A stretch of 64,000 bases of DNA, taken from Lolliginicoccus suaedae. GTDB lineage: Bacteria > Actinomycetota > Actinomycetes > Mycobacteriales > Mycobacteriaceae. The stretch covers positions 124,001 to 188,000 of the forward strand of contig NZ_VSSO01000004.1 in NCBI RefSeq assembly GCF_008312885.1, written 5' to 3'. Below, one piece after another: positions 1 through 7,785 of this stretch (position 1 is its first letter; every line of letters starts with the position of its first letter). Below the pieces are notes generated by a model. The model saw only the letters and a list, made by a program, of their open reading frames with translations, did not search any database and was not told the DNA's origin. The position numbers and the translations under genes are program-made.

Positions 1-412
1 GGGTGATCGTCTCGTCGAGCTCGTCCTTCGCATTGAGGGAGGTGCTGGCGAGCAGATCAGCGACGGTGTCGCGCAGCGCTGCGACATCGAGGTCGCCGTC
101 CTCGTCGCGGGGATGCTCGGCACCGCTTTCATCGGTGACGGCGCGGGCGTCGGCCGCTGCGGGGAACCACAGGTCGAAGGTCGTGTCGAACGTGGGTCGG
201 TGGGTATCGCGGCGCACCAGCGCGCAAGCAAGGCCCTCGCGCACCACGTCACGCTGCTCGAGGCCGAGGTGGGTGAGCACGCGAGCGGCATCCACGGTCT
301 CGGCCGGCCCGACTGGCATGCCCTTTGCCCGGAGCGCCTCGACGAATCCGGCGAGGTGCCCGGTGATGCGGGGGTGCTCCGCGGCGCTTCCGGTGTTCCC
401 TGGGCTGTCCAT
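1..412 (-). CDS. VWA-domain CoxE-like protein, N-terminal part (3' end outside window)
   Basis: The first 137 codons of a minus-strand gene that continues beyond the left edge. It starts at ATG 412, 10 nt after the stop of the MoxR ATPase gene. The N-terminus contains a helical segment with FVEALRAKGMPVG and a run of alternating helices, typical of actinobacterial VWA/CoxE-like proteins that partner MoxR ATPases; the VWA (MIDAS) domain itself would lie outside the window. M. tuberculosis has the same gene order (VWA protein, MoxR-like ATPase, proA). MoxR-VWA pairs are thought to act as metal-inserting or protein-remodelling chaperones; the substrate here is unknown. The family call rests on the N-terminus and context. 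Confidence 0.7.
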   Translation of the reverse strand, partial: MDSPGNTGSAAEHPRITGHLAGFVEALRAKGMPVGPAETVDAARVLTHLGLEQRDVVREGLACALVRRDTHRPTFDTTFDLWFPAAADARAVTDESGAEHPRDEDGDLDVAALRDTVADLLASTSLNAKDELDETIT

Positions 413-422
413 GCTGGCCGCG

Positions 423-1301
423 CTAGGAAAGCTTGAGATCGGCGAGGGCGCGCTGGTGGTCGGCCTGATGCTTGAGCACCACGCCGAGGGTGGTGCGGAT
501 CGCGGCGTCGTCGAGCTTCGCCTCACCGAGGGCCAGTAGCGTGCGGGCCCAGTCGATGGTCTCGGCGACCGACGGCGACTTCTTGAGCTGCAGCGCCCGG
601 AGCGCACCGATCACATCAACGATGCTGGCAGCGAACGCGGCGGGCAGCTCGGGCACGCGCGCGGCGAGGATGCGTCGCTCGCGGTCGGGGTCCGGGTAGT
701 CCATGTGGAGGAACAGGCAGCGGCGCTTGAGCGCCTCGGAGAGCTCTCGGGTGGCATTCGAGGTGAGGATGGTCAGCGGCCGGCGGGTGGCGGTGATGGT
801 GCCGAGCTCGGGGACGGTGACGGCGAAGTCGCTGAGCACCTCGAGCAGCAGGCCCTCGAACTCGGTGTCGGCCTTGTCGGTCTCGTCGATCAGCAGCACG
901 GTGGGCTCGGTGCGACGGATCGCGGCGAGCAGTGGCCGCGCGAGCAGGAACTCCTCGGAGAAGACGTCGTCGCGCGTGTCCTCCCAGCTGTTCTCGTGCG
1001 CTGCCTGGATGCGCAGGATCTGCTTGGCGTGGTTCCACTCGTAGAGGGCACGTGCCTCATCGACGCCCTCGTAGCATTGCAGCCGGATCAGGCCTGCCCC
1101 GGTAGCCGTCGCGATCGCGCGGGACAGCTCGGTCTTGCCGACCCCGGCGGGTCCCTCGATGAGCAGCGGCTTGCCGAGCCGATCGGCGAGGAACACGGCC
1201 GTCGCGGTGGCGGTGTCGGCGAGGTAGCCGGTGGCGGCGAGCCGTTCGATGACCTCAGCGGGCGAGGCGAACGCGGGCGTGGTCACGCTGATGGGGTTCA
1301 T
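423..1301 (-). CDS. MoxR-type AAA+ ATPase
   Basis: A 292-residue AAA+ ATPase. The Walker A motif GPAGVGKT is at residues 50-57 and Walker B (VLLIDE) at 134-139, followed by a sensor-1 region (LTSNATRELS) and the helical lid. Length and the CYEGVDEARALYEW segment are characteristic of MoxR-family ATPases. It is followed 10 nt later by the VWA partner gene and probably shares its transcript. The likely role is ATP-driven remodelling of a partner together with the VWA protein. The start at ATG 1301 keeps a full N-terminal domain. Confidence 0.85.
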   Translation of the reverse strand: MNPISVTTPAFASPAEVIERLAATGYLADTATATAVFLADRLGKPLLIEGPAGVGKTELSRAIATATGAGLIRLQCYEGVDEARALYEWNHAKQILRIQAAHENSWEDTRDDVFSEEFLLARPLLAAIRRTEPTVLLIDETDKADTEFEGLLLEVLSDFAVTVPELGTITATRRPLTILTSNATRELSEALKRRCLFLHMDYPDPDRERRILAARVPELPAAFAASIVDVIGALRALQLKKSPSVAETIDWARTLLALGEAKLDDAAIRTTLGVVLKHQADHQRALADLKLS

Positions 1302-1347
1302 GAGTGCCTTTCCGGCGCGCGGGCCAGTGAGTATGCCTAGGGAACTG

Positions 1348-2634
1348 CTAGGCGGGCCTGGTGTGGCCGCTGCCCCACACGATCCACTTGGTGGAGGTGA
1401 GCTCGGGAAGGCCCATGGGTCCGCGGGCGTGGAGCTTCTGGGTGGAGATGCCGATCTCCGCGCCGAAGCCGAACTGCTCGCCGTCGGTGAAGGCGGTGGA
1501 CGCGTTGACCATCACTGCGGCGGCATCGACGCGGTTGGTGAACTCGCGCGCGGCGGCGAGATCACTGGTGATGATGGCCTCGGTGTGGCTGGTGCCGTAC
1601 TGGTCGATGTGCTCGATGGCGGCATCGATGCCGTCGACGACCTTCACCGCGATATCGAGGCTCAAGTACTCGTCGGTCCAGTCCTGCTCCGTGGTGGGCA
1701 CCATGCCGGGCAGGTCGCCGTGCAGGGTGACGCTGTGCATCTGGAGGGCCTGGGTGAGCCGAGGGATGGCCGTGCTGGCGATCGTCTTGTCGATGAGCAG
1801 GGTCTCAGCGGTGTTGCACACGCTGGGGCGTCGTGTCTTGGAGTTGAGCACGACCTTCTCGGCGATGTCGAGATCGGCCGCGGAGTGGATGTAGACGTGC
1901 ACGTTGCCGACGCCGGTCTCGATGGTGGGCACGGTGGCGTCGCGCACCACGGCGTTGATGAGCCCGGCACCGCCGCGCGGGATGACGACGTCGACGAGCC
2001 CGCGGGCCTGGATGAGGTGGGTCACGGATGCGCGGTCCTCGGCGGGCAGCAGCTGCACCGCATCGGTGGGCAATCCTTGCTGATCGAGGGCGCCGCGCAA
2101 GGTGTCGACGAGGGTGGCGTTGGAGGAGGCGGCGGATCCGGAGCCACGCAGGAGAACGGCGTTGCCGGACTTGAGCGACAGGCCGAACCCGTCGACGGTG
2201 ACGTTGGGCCGGGCCTCGTAGACGATGCCGATGACACCGAGCGGGACGCGCTTCTGGACGAGCTCGAGGCCGTTGGGAAGGGTCTTGCCCTGGATGATCT
2301 CGCCGATCGGGTCGGCAAGGCCAGCGACCTGGCGCAGCCCGGACGCGATGGCCTCCACTCGGGCCTCGGTCAAGCGCAACCGGTCGATCAGCGATTCGGC
2401 GGTCCCGGCGGCGCGGGCGCGCTCGATGTCATCATCGTTCGCCGCGAGGATGGCGCCGGTGGCGGCGAGGATGGCGTCGGCCGCGGCATGCAGCGCGGCG
2501 TTCTTCTGCTCAGCGGTCAGCAGCGCGAGCACGCGGGACGCGCCGCGCGCGCGGCGGGCCGCATCGTGGACGTGCGAGCGAAGGTCGGTGTCGGTGGAGC
2601 TGGCCGAGGCCGCGAGGGTGGAGCCGGTCGTCAT
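1348..2634 (-). CDS. proA: Gamma-glutamyl phosphate reductase
   Basis: Second enzyme of proline synthesis: NADPH-dependent reduction of gamma-glutamyl phosphate to glutamate semialdehyde. The 428-residue protein has the aldehyde-dehydrogenase-type fold, with the catalytic cysteine at about residue 273 in [11 protein letters not shown] chose ATG 2634 (MTTGSTL) over an in-frame GTG 30 nt upstream because GGAGG lies just before it and the upstream residues add nothing recognisable. proB lies 7 kb away in the same orientation but in the obg operon, so proline genes are split as in mycobacteria. It sits 46 nt upstream of moxR. Confidence 0.95.
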   Translation of the reverse strand: MTTGSTLAASASSTDTDLRSHVHDAARRARGASRVLALLTAEQKNAALHAAADAILAATGAILAANDDDIERARAAGTAESLIDRLRLTEARVEAIASGLRQVAGLADPIGEIIQGKTLPNGLELVQKRVPLGVIGIVYEARPNVTVDGFGLSLKSGNAVLLRGSGSAASSNATLVDTLRGALDQQGLPTDAVQLLPAEDRASVTHLIQARGLVDVVIPRGGAGLINAVVRDATVPTIETGVGNVHVYIHSAADLDIAEKVVLNSKTRRPSVCNTAETLLIDKTIASTAIPRLTQALQMHSVTLHGDLPGMVPTTEQDWTDEYLSLDIAVKVVDGIDAAIEHIDQYGTSHTEAIITSDLAAAREFTNRVDAAAVMVNASTAFTDGEQFGFGAEIGISTQKLHARGPMGLPELTSTKWIVWGSGHTRPA

Positions 2635-2709
2635 GGCCTCCAGGGTAGCGGGTCGGCCTGGCACGCGGATCGTGCCGCGCGCCGGGGGCGCGCGTGCGAT
2701 GCTGGTGCC

Positions 2710-3570
2710 ATGAGCAGGATCGCAGTGCTGGGCAGCGTGAACATGGACCTGGTGACACGGGCTCCCCGCATTCCAGCCGTGGGCGAGACCGTGCTGGGCG
2801 AGTCTCTAGCACAGCTTCCTGGCGGCAAGGGCGCGAACCAGGCGAAGGCCGCCGCCCGGCTTGGTGGGGAGGTGTGGTTCCTCGGCGCGCTCGGCGGGGA
2901 TCAGTTCGCCACCCCGCTGCGGGAGTCGATGGAACGGGCCGGGGTTCACCTTCCCGAGGTGCGCGAGGTGGAGGCGCCGAGCGGGCTCGCAGCGATCAGC
3001 GTGGACCATTCTGGTGACAACGCGATCATCGTGGTGCCGGGCGCCAACGCGGCCATGACGGCATTGCTGCCGGAGGAGCGACGGCGGATCGTCGAGTGCG
3101 ATGTGCTGCTGCTCCAATGCGAGCTGCCGATCGGGATCGTGACGGAGGCGGCGCTGGCCGCGAGCGCCGCGGGCGTCACGGTCATGCTGAACCCCTCCCC
3201 CGCCGGGGAGCTTCCGCGTGAGCTCGTGGCGGCCACGGACGTGCTGATCGTCAATGAGAACGAGGCCGCGCTCCTGCACGGGGAGCTGCGGCATGCCCGC
3301 CATGCAGTGACCACGCGGGGGTCGGCGGGAGCCTCCTACCGGGGCCCTGGCGGTGGTGTGATCGAGGTGGCGCCGCCCGCCGTCGAGGTGGTCGATACCA
3401 CGGGGGCCGGCGATGCTTTCGCTGGCGCGCTCGCGGCCTTCTGGCACACTGGGCCTCGCACGGCGCTGCGCTGGGCCACTGCGGCTGGAGCAGTGGCAAC
3501 GACGCGGCCTGGAGCTTTCGCGCCACCATTGACGCTGGTAGCGGAGTTCGTCGAGCACGAGGAAGCGTGA
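2710..3570 (+). CDS. rbsK: PfkB-family carbohydrate kinase, probable ribokinase
   Basis: A 286-residue PfkB/ribokinase-family sugar kinase that starts at ATG 2710. The N-terminal signature GSVNMDLV, the substrate loop GGKGANQA and the C-terminal anion-hole/catalytic motif DTTGAGDAF are all intact. Ribokinase phosphorylates D-ribose at O5 with ATP. M. tuberculosis carries rbsK in the same neighbourhood. No ribose transporter is adjacent, so the exact substrate is inferred from family similarity. It is transcribed divergently from proA, with 75 nt between the starts. Confidence 0.82.
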   Translation: MSRIAVLGSVNMDLVTRAPRIPAVGETVLGESLAQLPGGKGANQAKAAARLGGEVWFLGALGGDQFATPLRESMERAGVHLPEVREVEAPSGLAAISVDHSGDNAIIVVPGANAAMTALLPEERRRIVECDVLLLQCELPIGIVTEAALAASAAGVTVMLNPSPAGELPRELVAATDVLIVNENEAALLHGELRHARHAVTTRGSAGASYRGPGGGVIEVAPPAVEVVDTTGAGDAFAGALAAFWHTGPRTALRWATAAGAVATTRPGAFAPPLTLVAEFVEHEEA

Positions 3571-3615
3571 CCGGCAGCCACCTTGGGTGCCGTCGCAGCA
3601 TACGTCAACTATGAT

Positions 3616-3641
3616 TGCAATGTGACGATAGCCACATTGCA
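3616..3641. promoter_or_regulatory. CRP/GlxR-like palindromic operator upstream of ectA
   Basis: A perfect 9-bp inverted repeat, TGCAATGTG (3616-3624) and CACATTGCA (3633-3641), separated by 8 nt. Its core TGTGA-N6-CCACA (3621-3636) matches the actinobacterial CRP/GlxR consensus TGTGA-N6-TCACA at 9 of 10 positions. It is centred about 105 nt before the ectA start. TATGAT at 3610-3615 could be a -10 element but has no clear -35. This suggests cAMP-receptor-type control of ectoine synthesis; binding is inferred. Confidence 0.55.
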
Positions 3642-3732
3642 TGGCTGTCCAGCGAAAACAGCTCCGAAAGTGCCCCTGCCCGCGCGACGCTCCCTGACAA
3701 AGGGACGACGCATTGTTAATCTCAGGTTACCG

Positions 3733-4254
3733 ATGAAATCTGACATCGAAAACACAGACACCGCCCGCCGTGCGGTGCGATTCCGCTTTCCAGAAATCTC
3801 GGACGGGATTCGACTCTGGGAAATCGCCCGCGATTCACAAGTACTAGACCTGAACTCGAGCTACGCATACGTGCTCTGGTGCCGCGATTTCCGGGAGTCC
3901 TCGGTCGTCGCGGAGGTCGATGGCCGAGTAGCCGGGTTCGTCACCGGATACTTCCGTCCGCCGGATCCACTCACCATCATGGTGTGGCAGGTCGCCGTGG
4001 ACGGCGACTACCGGGGCCTGAGGATCGCCCACAACATGCTTGATTGGCTGCTAGACCAGCCTCCGGTGCAGCGCGCCACCCATCTCGAGACGACCATCAG
4101 CCCGGACAACGAAGCGTCCATCAAGCTGTTCACCTCGCTCGCGCGCTCCCGTGATACCGATATCGTGCGCAGCGATCTGTTCGCGCCCGACCTGTTCCCG
4201 GATAGCCACGAGGCCGAGGACCTGTACCGGATCGGTGAGTTCGCCCCGCGCTGA
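3733..4254 (+). CDS. ectA: L-2,4-diaminobutyrate N-acetyltransferase (ectoine pathway)
   Basis: Second enzyme of ectoine synthesis: acetyl-CoA-dependent acetylation of L-2,4-diaminobutyrate at N-gamma. The GNAT-fold protein is 173 residues from ATG 3733, the usual EctA length. It has the family N-terminus FRFPEISDGIRLWEIARD and LDLNSSYAYVLWCRDF, and the acetyl-CoA region VDGDYRGLRIAHNMLDWLL. An in-frame upstream start would add 50 unrelated residues and run through the palindromic operator, so it is rejected. It is the first gene of ectABC. Confidence 0.95.
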   Translation: MKSDIENTDTARRAVRFRFPEISDGIRLWEIARDSQVLDLNSSYAYVLWCRDFRESSVVAEVDGRVAGFVTGYFRPPDPLTIMVWQVAVDGDYRGLRIAHNMLDWLLDQPPVQRATHLETTISPDNEASIKLFTSLARSRDTDIVRSDLFAPDLFPDSHEAEDLYRIGEFAPR

Positions 4255-4331
4255 CCACGGCCGCGAGACCATGCGGCCACAGCATGACCATCACGTCCCT
4301 GACGTCGATTCGCATTTTCAAGGAGATAGAC

Positions 4332-5639
4332 ATGACCATCGCTGACTTGCCTACTGACGATAAGTCCGAGAAGCCCAGCACCGGATCGGGCGTCCCGTCG
4401 ATCATCCTCAACCGGGAGTCCGAGGTCCGGGGATACTGCCGTGGCTGGCCCACCACCTTCACCACCGCCAAGGGGTCCTGGATCACCGACACCTCTGGCC
4501 GCAAGTACCTCGATTTCTTCGCCGGGGCCGGTTCGCTCAACTACGGCCACAACCACCCGGTGCTCAAGGAAGCCCTCCTTGACTACATCGGCAAGGACGG
4601 CATCACCCACGGGCTCGACATGGCCACCGTGGCGAAGAAGGAGTTCCTCGAGACGTTCGAGGAGAACCTCCTCAAGCCGCGCGGGCTCGACTACAAGGTG
4701 CAGTTCCCCGGCCCCACCGGGACCAACTCCGTCGAGGCTGCCCTCAAGCTCGCCCGCAAGGCCACCGGCCGCGAGGCGATCATCAACTTCACCAATGCCT
4801 TCCACGGCATGACGCTAGGTGCCCTCTCGGTCACCGGCAACTCGATGAAGCGCGCCGGCGCCGGCATCCCGCTGGTCCATGCCACGCCGATGCCGTACGA
4901 CAACTACTTCGGCGGCGTCACCGAGGACTTCCAGTGGTTCGAGCGCGTCCTCGATGACTCCGGCTCGGGCCTCAACCGCCCCGCCGCTGTCATCGTCGAG
5001 ACCGTGCAGGGCGAGGGAGGCGTCAACGTGGCCCGCTTCGAGTGGCTGCGCGCCCTCGCGGACCTCTGCGCCCGTCGCGACATCCTGCTGATCGTCGATG
5101 ATGTGCAGATGGGCTGCGGCCGCACCGGCCCGTTCTTCTCCTTCGAGGCAGCCGGCATCACGCCGGACATCGTGACCATCTCGAAGTCCATCAGCGGCTA
5201 TGGCCTCCCGATGGCGCTGACGCTGTTCAAGCCGGAGCTCGACATCTGGACGCCGGGCGAGCACAACGGCACCTTCCGCGGCAACAACCCCGCTTTCGTC
5301 ACCGCGAAGCTCGCGATCGACACGTTCTGGGCGGACAACACCCTGGAGCTCGCCACGGCCCGCAATGGAGAGAAGATCGCCGAGCGGTTCCAGGCGCTCG
5401 CCCAGGAGCTCGGCGGACTCCAGCAACGCGGTCGCGGAATGGTCCAGGGCCTCGTGTTCGACGAGCCCGAGCTCGCCTCCGCCGCATGCGAGATCGCGTT
5501 CAACAACGGCATGCTCGCCGAGACCTCCGGCCCCTCCGACGAGGTCGTCAAGCTGCTGCCGCCGCTGACCCTCACCGATGAGGAGCTTGATCTCGGCCTC
5601 GACATCCTGTGCGATGCCGCCCGGCAGGTCCTGCGCTGA
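4332..5639 (+). CDS. ectB: Diaminobutyrate-2-oxoglutarate transaminase
   Basis: First committed enzyme of ectoine synthesis, converting L-aspartate-beta-semialdehyde and glutamate to L-2,4-diaminobutyrate. It is a 435-residue class-III PLP aminotransferase with the Schiff-base lysine at K285 (VTISKSISGYG). The cofactor segment IVDDVQMGCGRTG and the N-terminal RSEV-like substrate motif (NRESEVRGYCR) are also present. Start ATG 4332 has AAGGAG 7 nt upstream; an earlier in-frame ATG (4284) lacks a ribosome site. It lies 77 nt after ectA. Confidence 0.96.
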   Translation: MTIADLPTDDKSEKPSTGSGVPSIILNRESEVRGYCRGWPTTFTTAKGSWITDTSGRKYLDFFAGAGSLNYGHNHPVLKEALLDYIGKDGITHGLDMATVAKKEFLETFEENLLKPRGLDYKVQFPGPTGTNSVEAALKLARKATGREAIINFTNAFHGMTLGALSVTGNSMKRAGAGIPLVHATPMPYDNYFGGVTEDFQWFERVLDDSGSGLNRPAAVIVETVQGEGGVNVARFEWLRALADLCARRDILLIVDDVQMGCGRTGPFFSFEAAGITPDIVTISKSISGYGLPMALTLFKPELDIWTPGEHNGTFRGNNPAFVTAKLAIDTFWADNTLELATARNGEKIAERFQALAQELGGLQQRGRGMVQGLVFDEPELASAACEIAFNNGMLAETSGPSDEVVKLLPPLTLTDEELDLGLDILCDAARQVLR

Positions 5640-5727
5640 GACCAGCCACCGTTCATCACGCCGTCGCCGCGCGATCCCCCGCGCGGCGGCGCGCTTGGTT
5701 CAGCAGATCTCAGAGAAAGGCACCAGC

Positions 5728-6126
5728 ATGATCGTTCGCACCACCCAGGACATCACCAACACCGAGCGGGACGTCGAGGCCGAGAACGGCAACTGGCGCT
5801 CCAAGCGCATCGTCCTCGCCGATGACCGCGTTGGCTTCTCCTTCCACGAGACCGTCATCAAGGCCGGCACGGTCAACGATTTCTGGTACGCCAACCATGT
5901 CGAGGCGGTCTGGCTCGTCGAGGGGCGCGGCAGGCTCACCGATCTCGAGACCGGCACTGTCTACGACATCGGCCCCGGTTCCATGTACCTGCTCAATGGC
6001 TTCGAGAAGCACCGCCTCGAGGTTGATGAGCAGATGCGCATGATGTGCGTGTTCAACCCGCCCGTCACCGGGCGCGAGGTGCATGACGAGCATGGCGTGT
6101 ACCCGCTCATCACGCTCGACGAGTGA
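5728..6126 (+). CDS. ectC: L-ectoine synthase
   Basis: Cyclises N-gamma-acetyl-L-2,4-diaminobutyrate to ectoine by loss of water. The 132-residue cupin starts MIVRTTQDI, with the expected HETVIKAGTVNDFWYANHVEAVWLVEG metal/substrate segment split across its two beta sheets and FEKHRLEV near the second metal region. AGAAAGG lies about 8 nt before ATG 5728. It closes the operon: a strong hairpin follows 20 nt after its stop and no ectD (ectoine hydroxylase) is present, so the product is ectoine rather than 5-hydroxyectoine unless ectD is elsewhere. Confidence 0.96.
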   Translation: MIVRTTQDITNTERDVEAENGNWRSKRIVLADDRVGFSFHETVIKAGTVNDFWYANHVEAVWLVEGRGRLTDLETGTVYDIGPGSMYLLNGFEKHRLEVDEQMRMMCVFNPPVTGREVHDEHGVYPLITLDE

Positions 6127-6145
6127 TCTCCACTAGTTCCTCGGC

Positions 6146-6184
6146 AAGGCCCGGCGGCGCGGGTTCCACCGGCCGCCGGGCCTT
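6146..6184 (+). terminator. Terminator of ectABC
   Basis: A 13-bp perfect stem, AAGGCCCGGCGGC (6146-6158) pairing with 6172-6184, and a 13-nt loop. It begins 20 nt after the ectC stop. The A-rich foot pairs with a TT tail. Confidence 0.8.
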
Positions 6185-6459
6185 CCCGTTCCCAACGGGC
6201 CCGCTGTGCCTGCCCGGCTTGTCGGACTTACCGAGCCCGCGTTGACGATTGCGCCCCGACTGGAAACAAACAGGGAATTCTAGATAGAGAATAGCTTCGG
6301 TGTATAACAAATCCGGGACTGATGGCCGGATGATCCACGTTTTGACCGAGCAGGCTGGTATACCGGAATAGGACGCGGGGCAGCTGGGGAAGGTGCCCCG
6401 CGTCCTTTCTTGCGCGGAGAGGGTGCGACGGCACCGCGCTCGGGCCTATCCTGGGCGGG
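6185..6459. other. Intergenic stretch between ectC terminator and sirtuin gene
   Basis: No convincing coding region. Bases about 6257-6370 are clearly poorer in GC than the rest of the window, with GAATTCTAGATAGAGAATAG and TATAAC (6303-6308). TTGACG lies at 6242 and TTGACC at 6342. The stretch ends in a second hairpin (6371-6405). Because it sits between two terminators, it could encode a short untranslated transcript or hold the sirtuin promoter. Confidence 0.4.
6371..6410 (+). terminator. Hairpin with T-rich tail before sirtuin gene
   Basis: A 12-bp perfect stem, GGACGCGGGGCA (6371-6382) with 6394-6405, an 11-nt loop and a TTTCTT tail. No coding gene lies directly upstream, because ectC already has its own terminator. 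It would therefore end a transcript arising within 6185-6370 or act as a leader element for the downstream gene. Confidence 0.65.
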
Positions 6460-7341
6460 GTGAGAAGCCCGATGCCACCCGATCTCCAGCCACGAGCCGA
6501 TCTCCACCAGTCGGACACCGAGCTCGACGGCCTCGCCCGGGCCATCGAGATCCTCGCGGGCCGCAATACGGTCGCGCTGACCGGGGCGGGCCTATCCACC
6601 GATTCCGGCATCCCGGACTACCGCAGCCCCTCCTCGCCCCCGCGCACGCCCATGACGATCGCGCAGTTCTTGGGCAGCCGGGAGGCCCGCCAGCAGTACT
6701 GGGCGCGCAATCATATCGGTTGGCGATTCATCGCGTCCCGCTCGCCCAACCCTGGGCATCGCGCGCTCGCCACGCTCGAGGATGCGGGTGTCATCCGCTC
6801 GGTGATCACCCAGAACGTGGACCTGCTCCACACCCGCGCCGGGCACCGCGACGTGATCAACCTGCATGGCACCTACCGCACGGTGATCTGCCTCGATTGC
6901 GGGGCGCGCTCGGACCGTGCCGTTCTCGCCAAGCAGCTCGAGCAGCTCAACCCGGGCTTCGCGAGGGCCGCGACCATTGACGGCCTCGAGATCGCCCCCG
7001 ATGCCGATGCCCTGGTCAAGGACGTGGCAACGTTTCGCATGGTCGATTGCGCTCTTTGCGGTGGAATCCTCAAGCCCGACATCGTGTTCTTCGGCGAGTC
7101 CGTCCCCCGCCCCACTGTCGAGCACTGCTACGCGGAGGTCGATGCCGCCGATGCGGTGCTCGTCGCGGGCTCGTCCTTGACCGTGATGTCCGGGCTGCGG
7201 TTCGTGCGTCGTGCCGCCCGGCGCGGCATCCCCATCATCATCGTCAACCGTGGTGGCACCCGGGGCGATGAGCTCGCGAGCGCGCGCATCGATGGGGGGT
7301 GCTCGGAAACGCTGGGCACCCTCGCAGAGGTGTTGCTCTAG
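6460..7341 (+). CDS. Sir2-family NAD-dependent protein deacylase
   Basis: A 293-residue sirtuin. It shows the NAD-binding GAGLSTDSGIPDYR motif, the TQNVDLLHTRAG motif, the catalytic histidine in INLHGTY, and two CxxC pairs for the structural zinc (ICLDCG and DCALCGG). KPDIVFFGE then follows. The insert between the zinc pairs and the motif set resemble class II (SIRT4-like) sirtuins. It would remove acyl groups from lysines using NAD. The start is GTG 6460; ATG 6472 is possible. No obvious substrate (for example acetyl-CoA synthetase) is adjacent. Confidence 0.88.
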   Translation: MRSPMPPDLQPRADLHQSDTELDGLARAIEILAGRNTVALTGAGLSTDSGIPDYRSPSSPPRTPMTIAQFLGSREARQQYWARNHIGWRFIASRSPNPGHRALATLEDAGVIRSVITQNVDLLHTRAGHRDVINLHGTYRTVICLDCGARSDRAVLAKQLEQLNPGFARAATIDGLEIAPDADALVKDVATFRMVDCALCGGILKPDIVFFGESVPRPTVEHCYAEVDAADAVLVAGSSLTVMSGLRFVRRAARRGIPIIIVNRGGTRGDELASARIDGGCSETLGTLAEVLL

Positions 7342-7396
7342 CGGTACTGCTCCAGAGCAGGACCTCCCGGTGGATGGCCACCGCCCGGATTGCCGA

Positions 7397-7420
7397 CTAT
7401 ATCGACTTCTGTCAATATAG
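7397..7420. promoter_or_regulatory. ArsR operator
   Basis: Inverted repeat CTATATCGAC (7397-7406) and GTCAATATAG (7411-7420), with 9 of 10 positions paired and a 4-nt spacer. It ends 4 nt before the arsR start at ATG 7425 and is the most AT-rich stretch locally. Size and placement fit an ArsR/SmtB autoregulatory site. Confidence 0.75.
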
Positions 7421-7424
7421 ATGC

Positions 7425-7751
7425 ATGTCGAACCAGACCGAGGACCTCGCCGCGATGCTCAAGGCGCTCGGCGACCCCATCCGGCTCCAGATCGCCACCA
7501 CCCTGGCAACGAGCACGGGCAGCGTCTGCGTCTGCGACATCACCAGCTTGTTCACCGTCTCGCAGCCCACCGTCTCCCACCACCTGAAGGTGCTGCGCGA
7601 GGCCGGCATGGTCAGCGCCGAGCGGCACGGGACGTGGATGCACTACACGCTCACCCCCCGCGCCCACGAGATCATCACCGCCATCCTCTCCGCCAGCGCA
7701 GCCCGCTCAGTCCCCACGCTGCCCATAGCGCCCGCCACCGACTGCTGCTAG
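7425..7751 (+). CDS. arsR: ArsR/SmtB-family arsenic-responsive repressor
   Basis: A 108-residue winged-helix repressor. The helix-turn-helix reads SLFTVSQPTVSHHLKVLREAG and is preceded by the metalloid-sensing pair C35-x-C37 in SVCVCDIT (canonical ArsR has ELCVCDL). The protein ends in a vicinal pair C107-C108. It would release the operator at 7397-7420 when As(III) binds. Start ATG 7425 leaves almost no leader behind the operator; another ATG at 7421 is out of frame. It is the first gene of a four-gene arsenic operon. Confidence 0.92.
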   Translation: MSNQTEDLAAMLKALGDPIRLQIATTLATSTGSVCVCDITSLFTVSQPTVSHHLKVLREAGMVSAERHGTWMHYTLTPRAHEIITAILSASAARSVPTLPIAPATDCC

Positions 7752-7785
7752 CCCCGCCCGCGCAGCACACGCGAAGGACCCCACT

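Noticed and set aside
1231-3570. A 779-codon open frame on plus across proA and rbsK
   Set aside because: Only its last 286 codons (rbsK) are real; the rest is antisense to proA and low-complexity.
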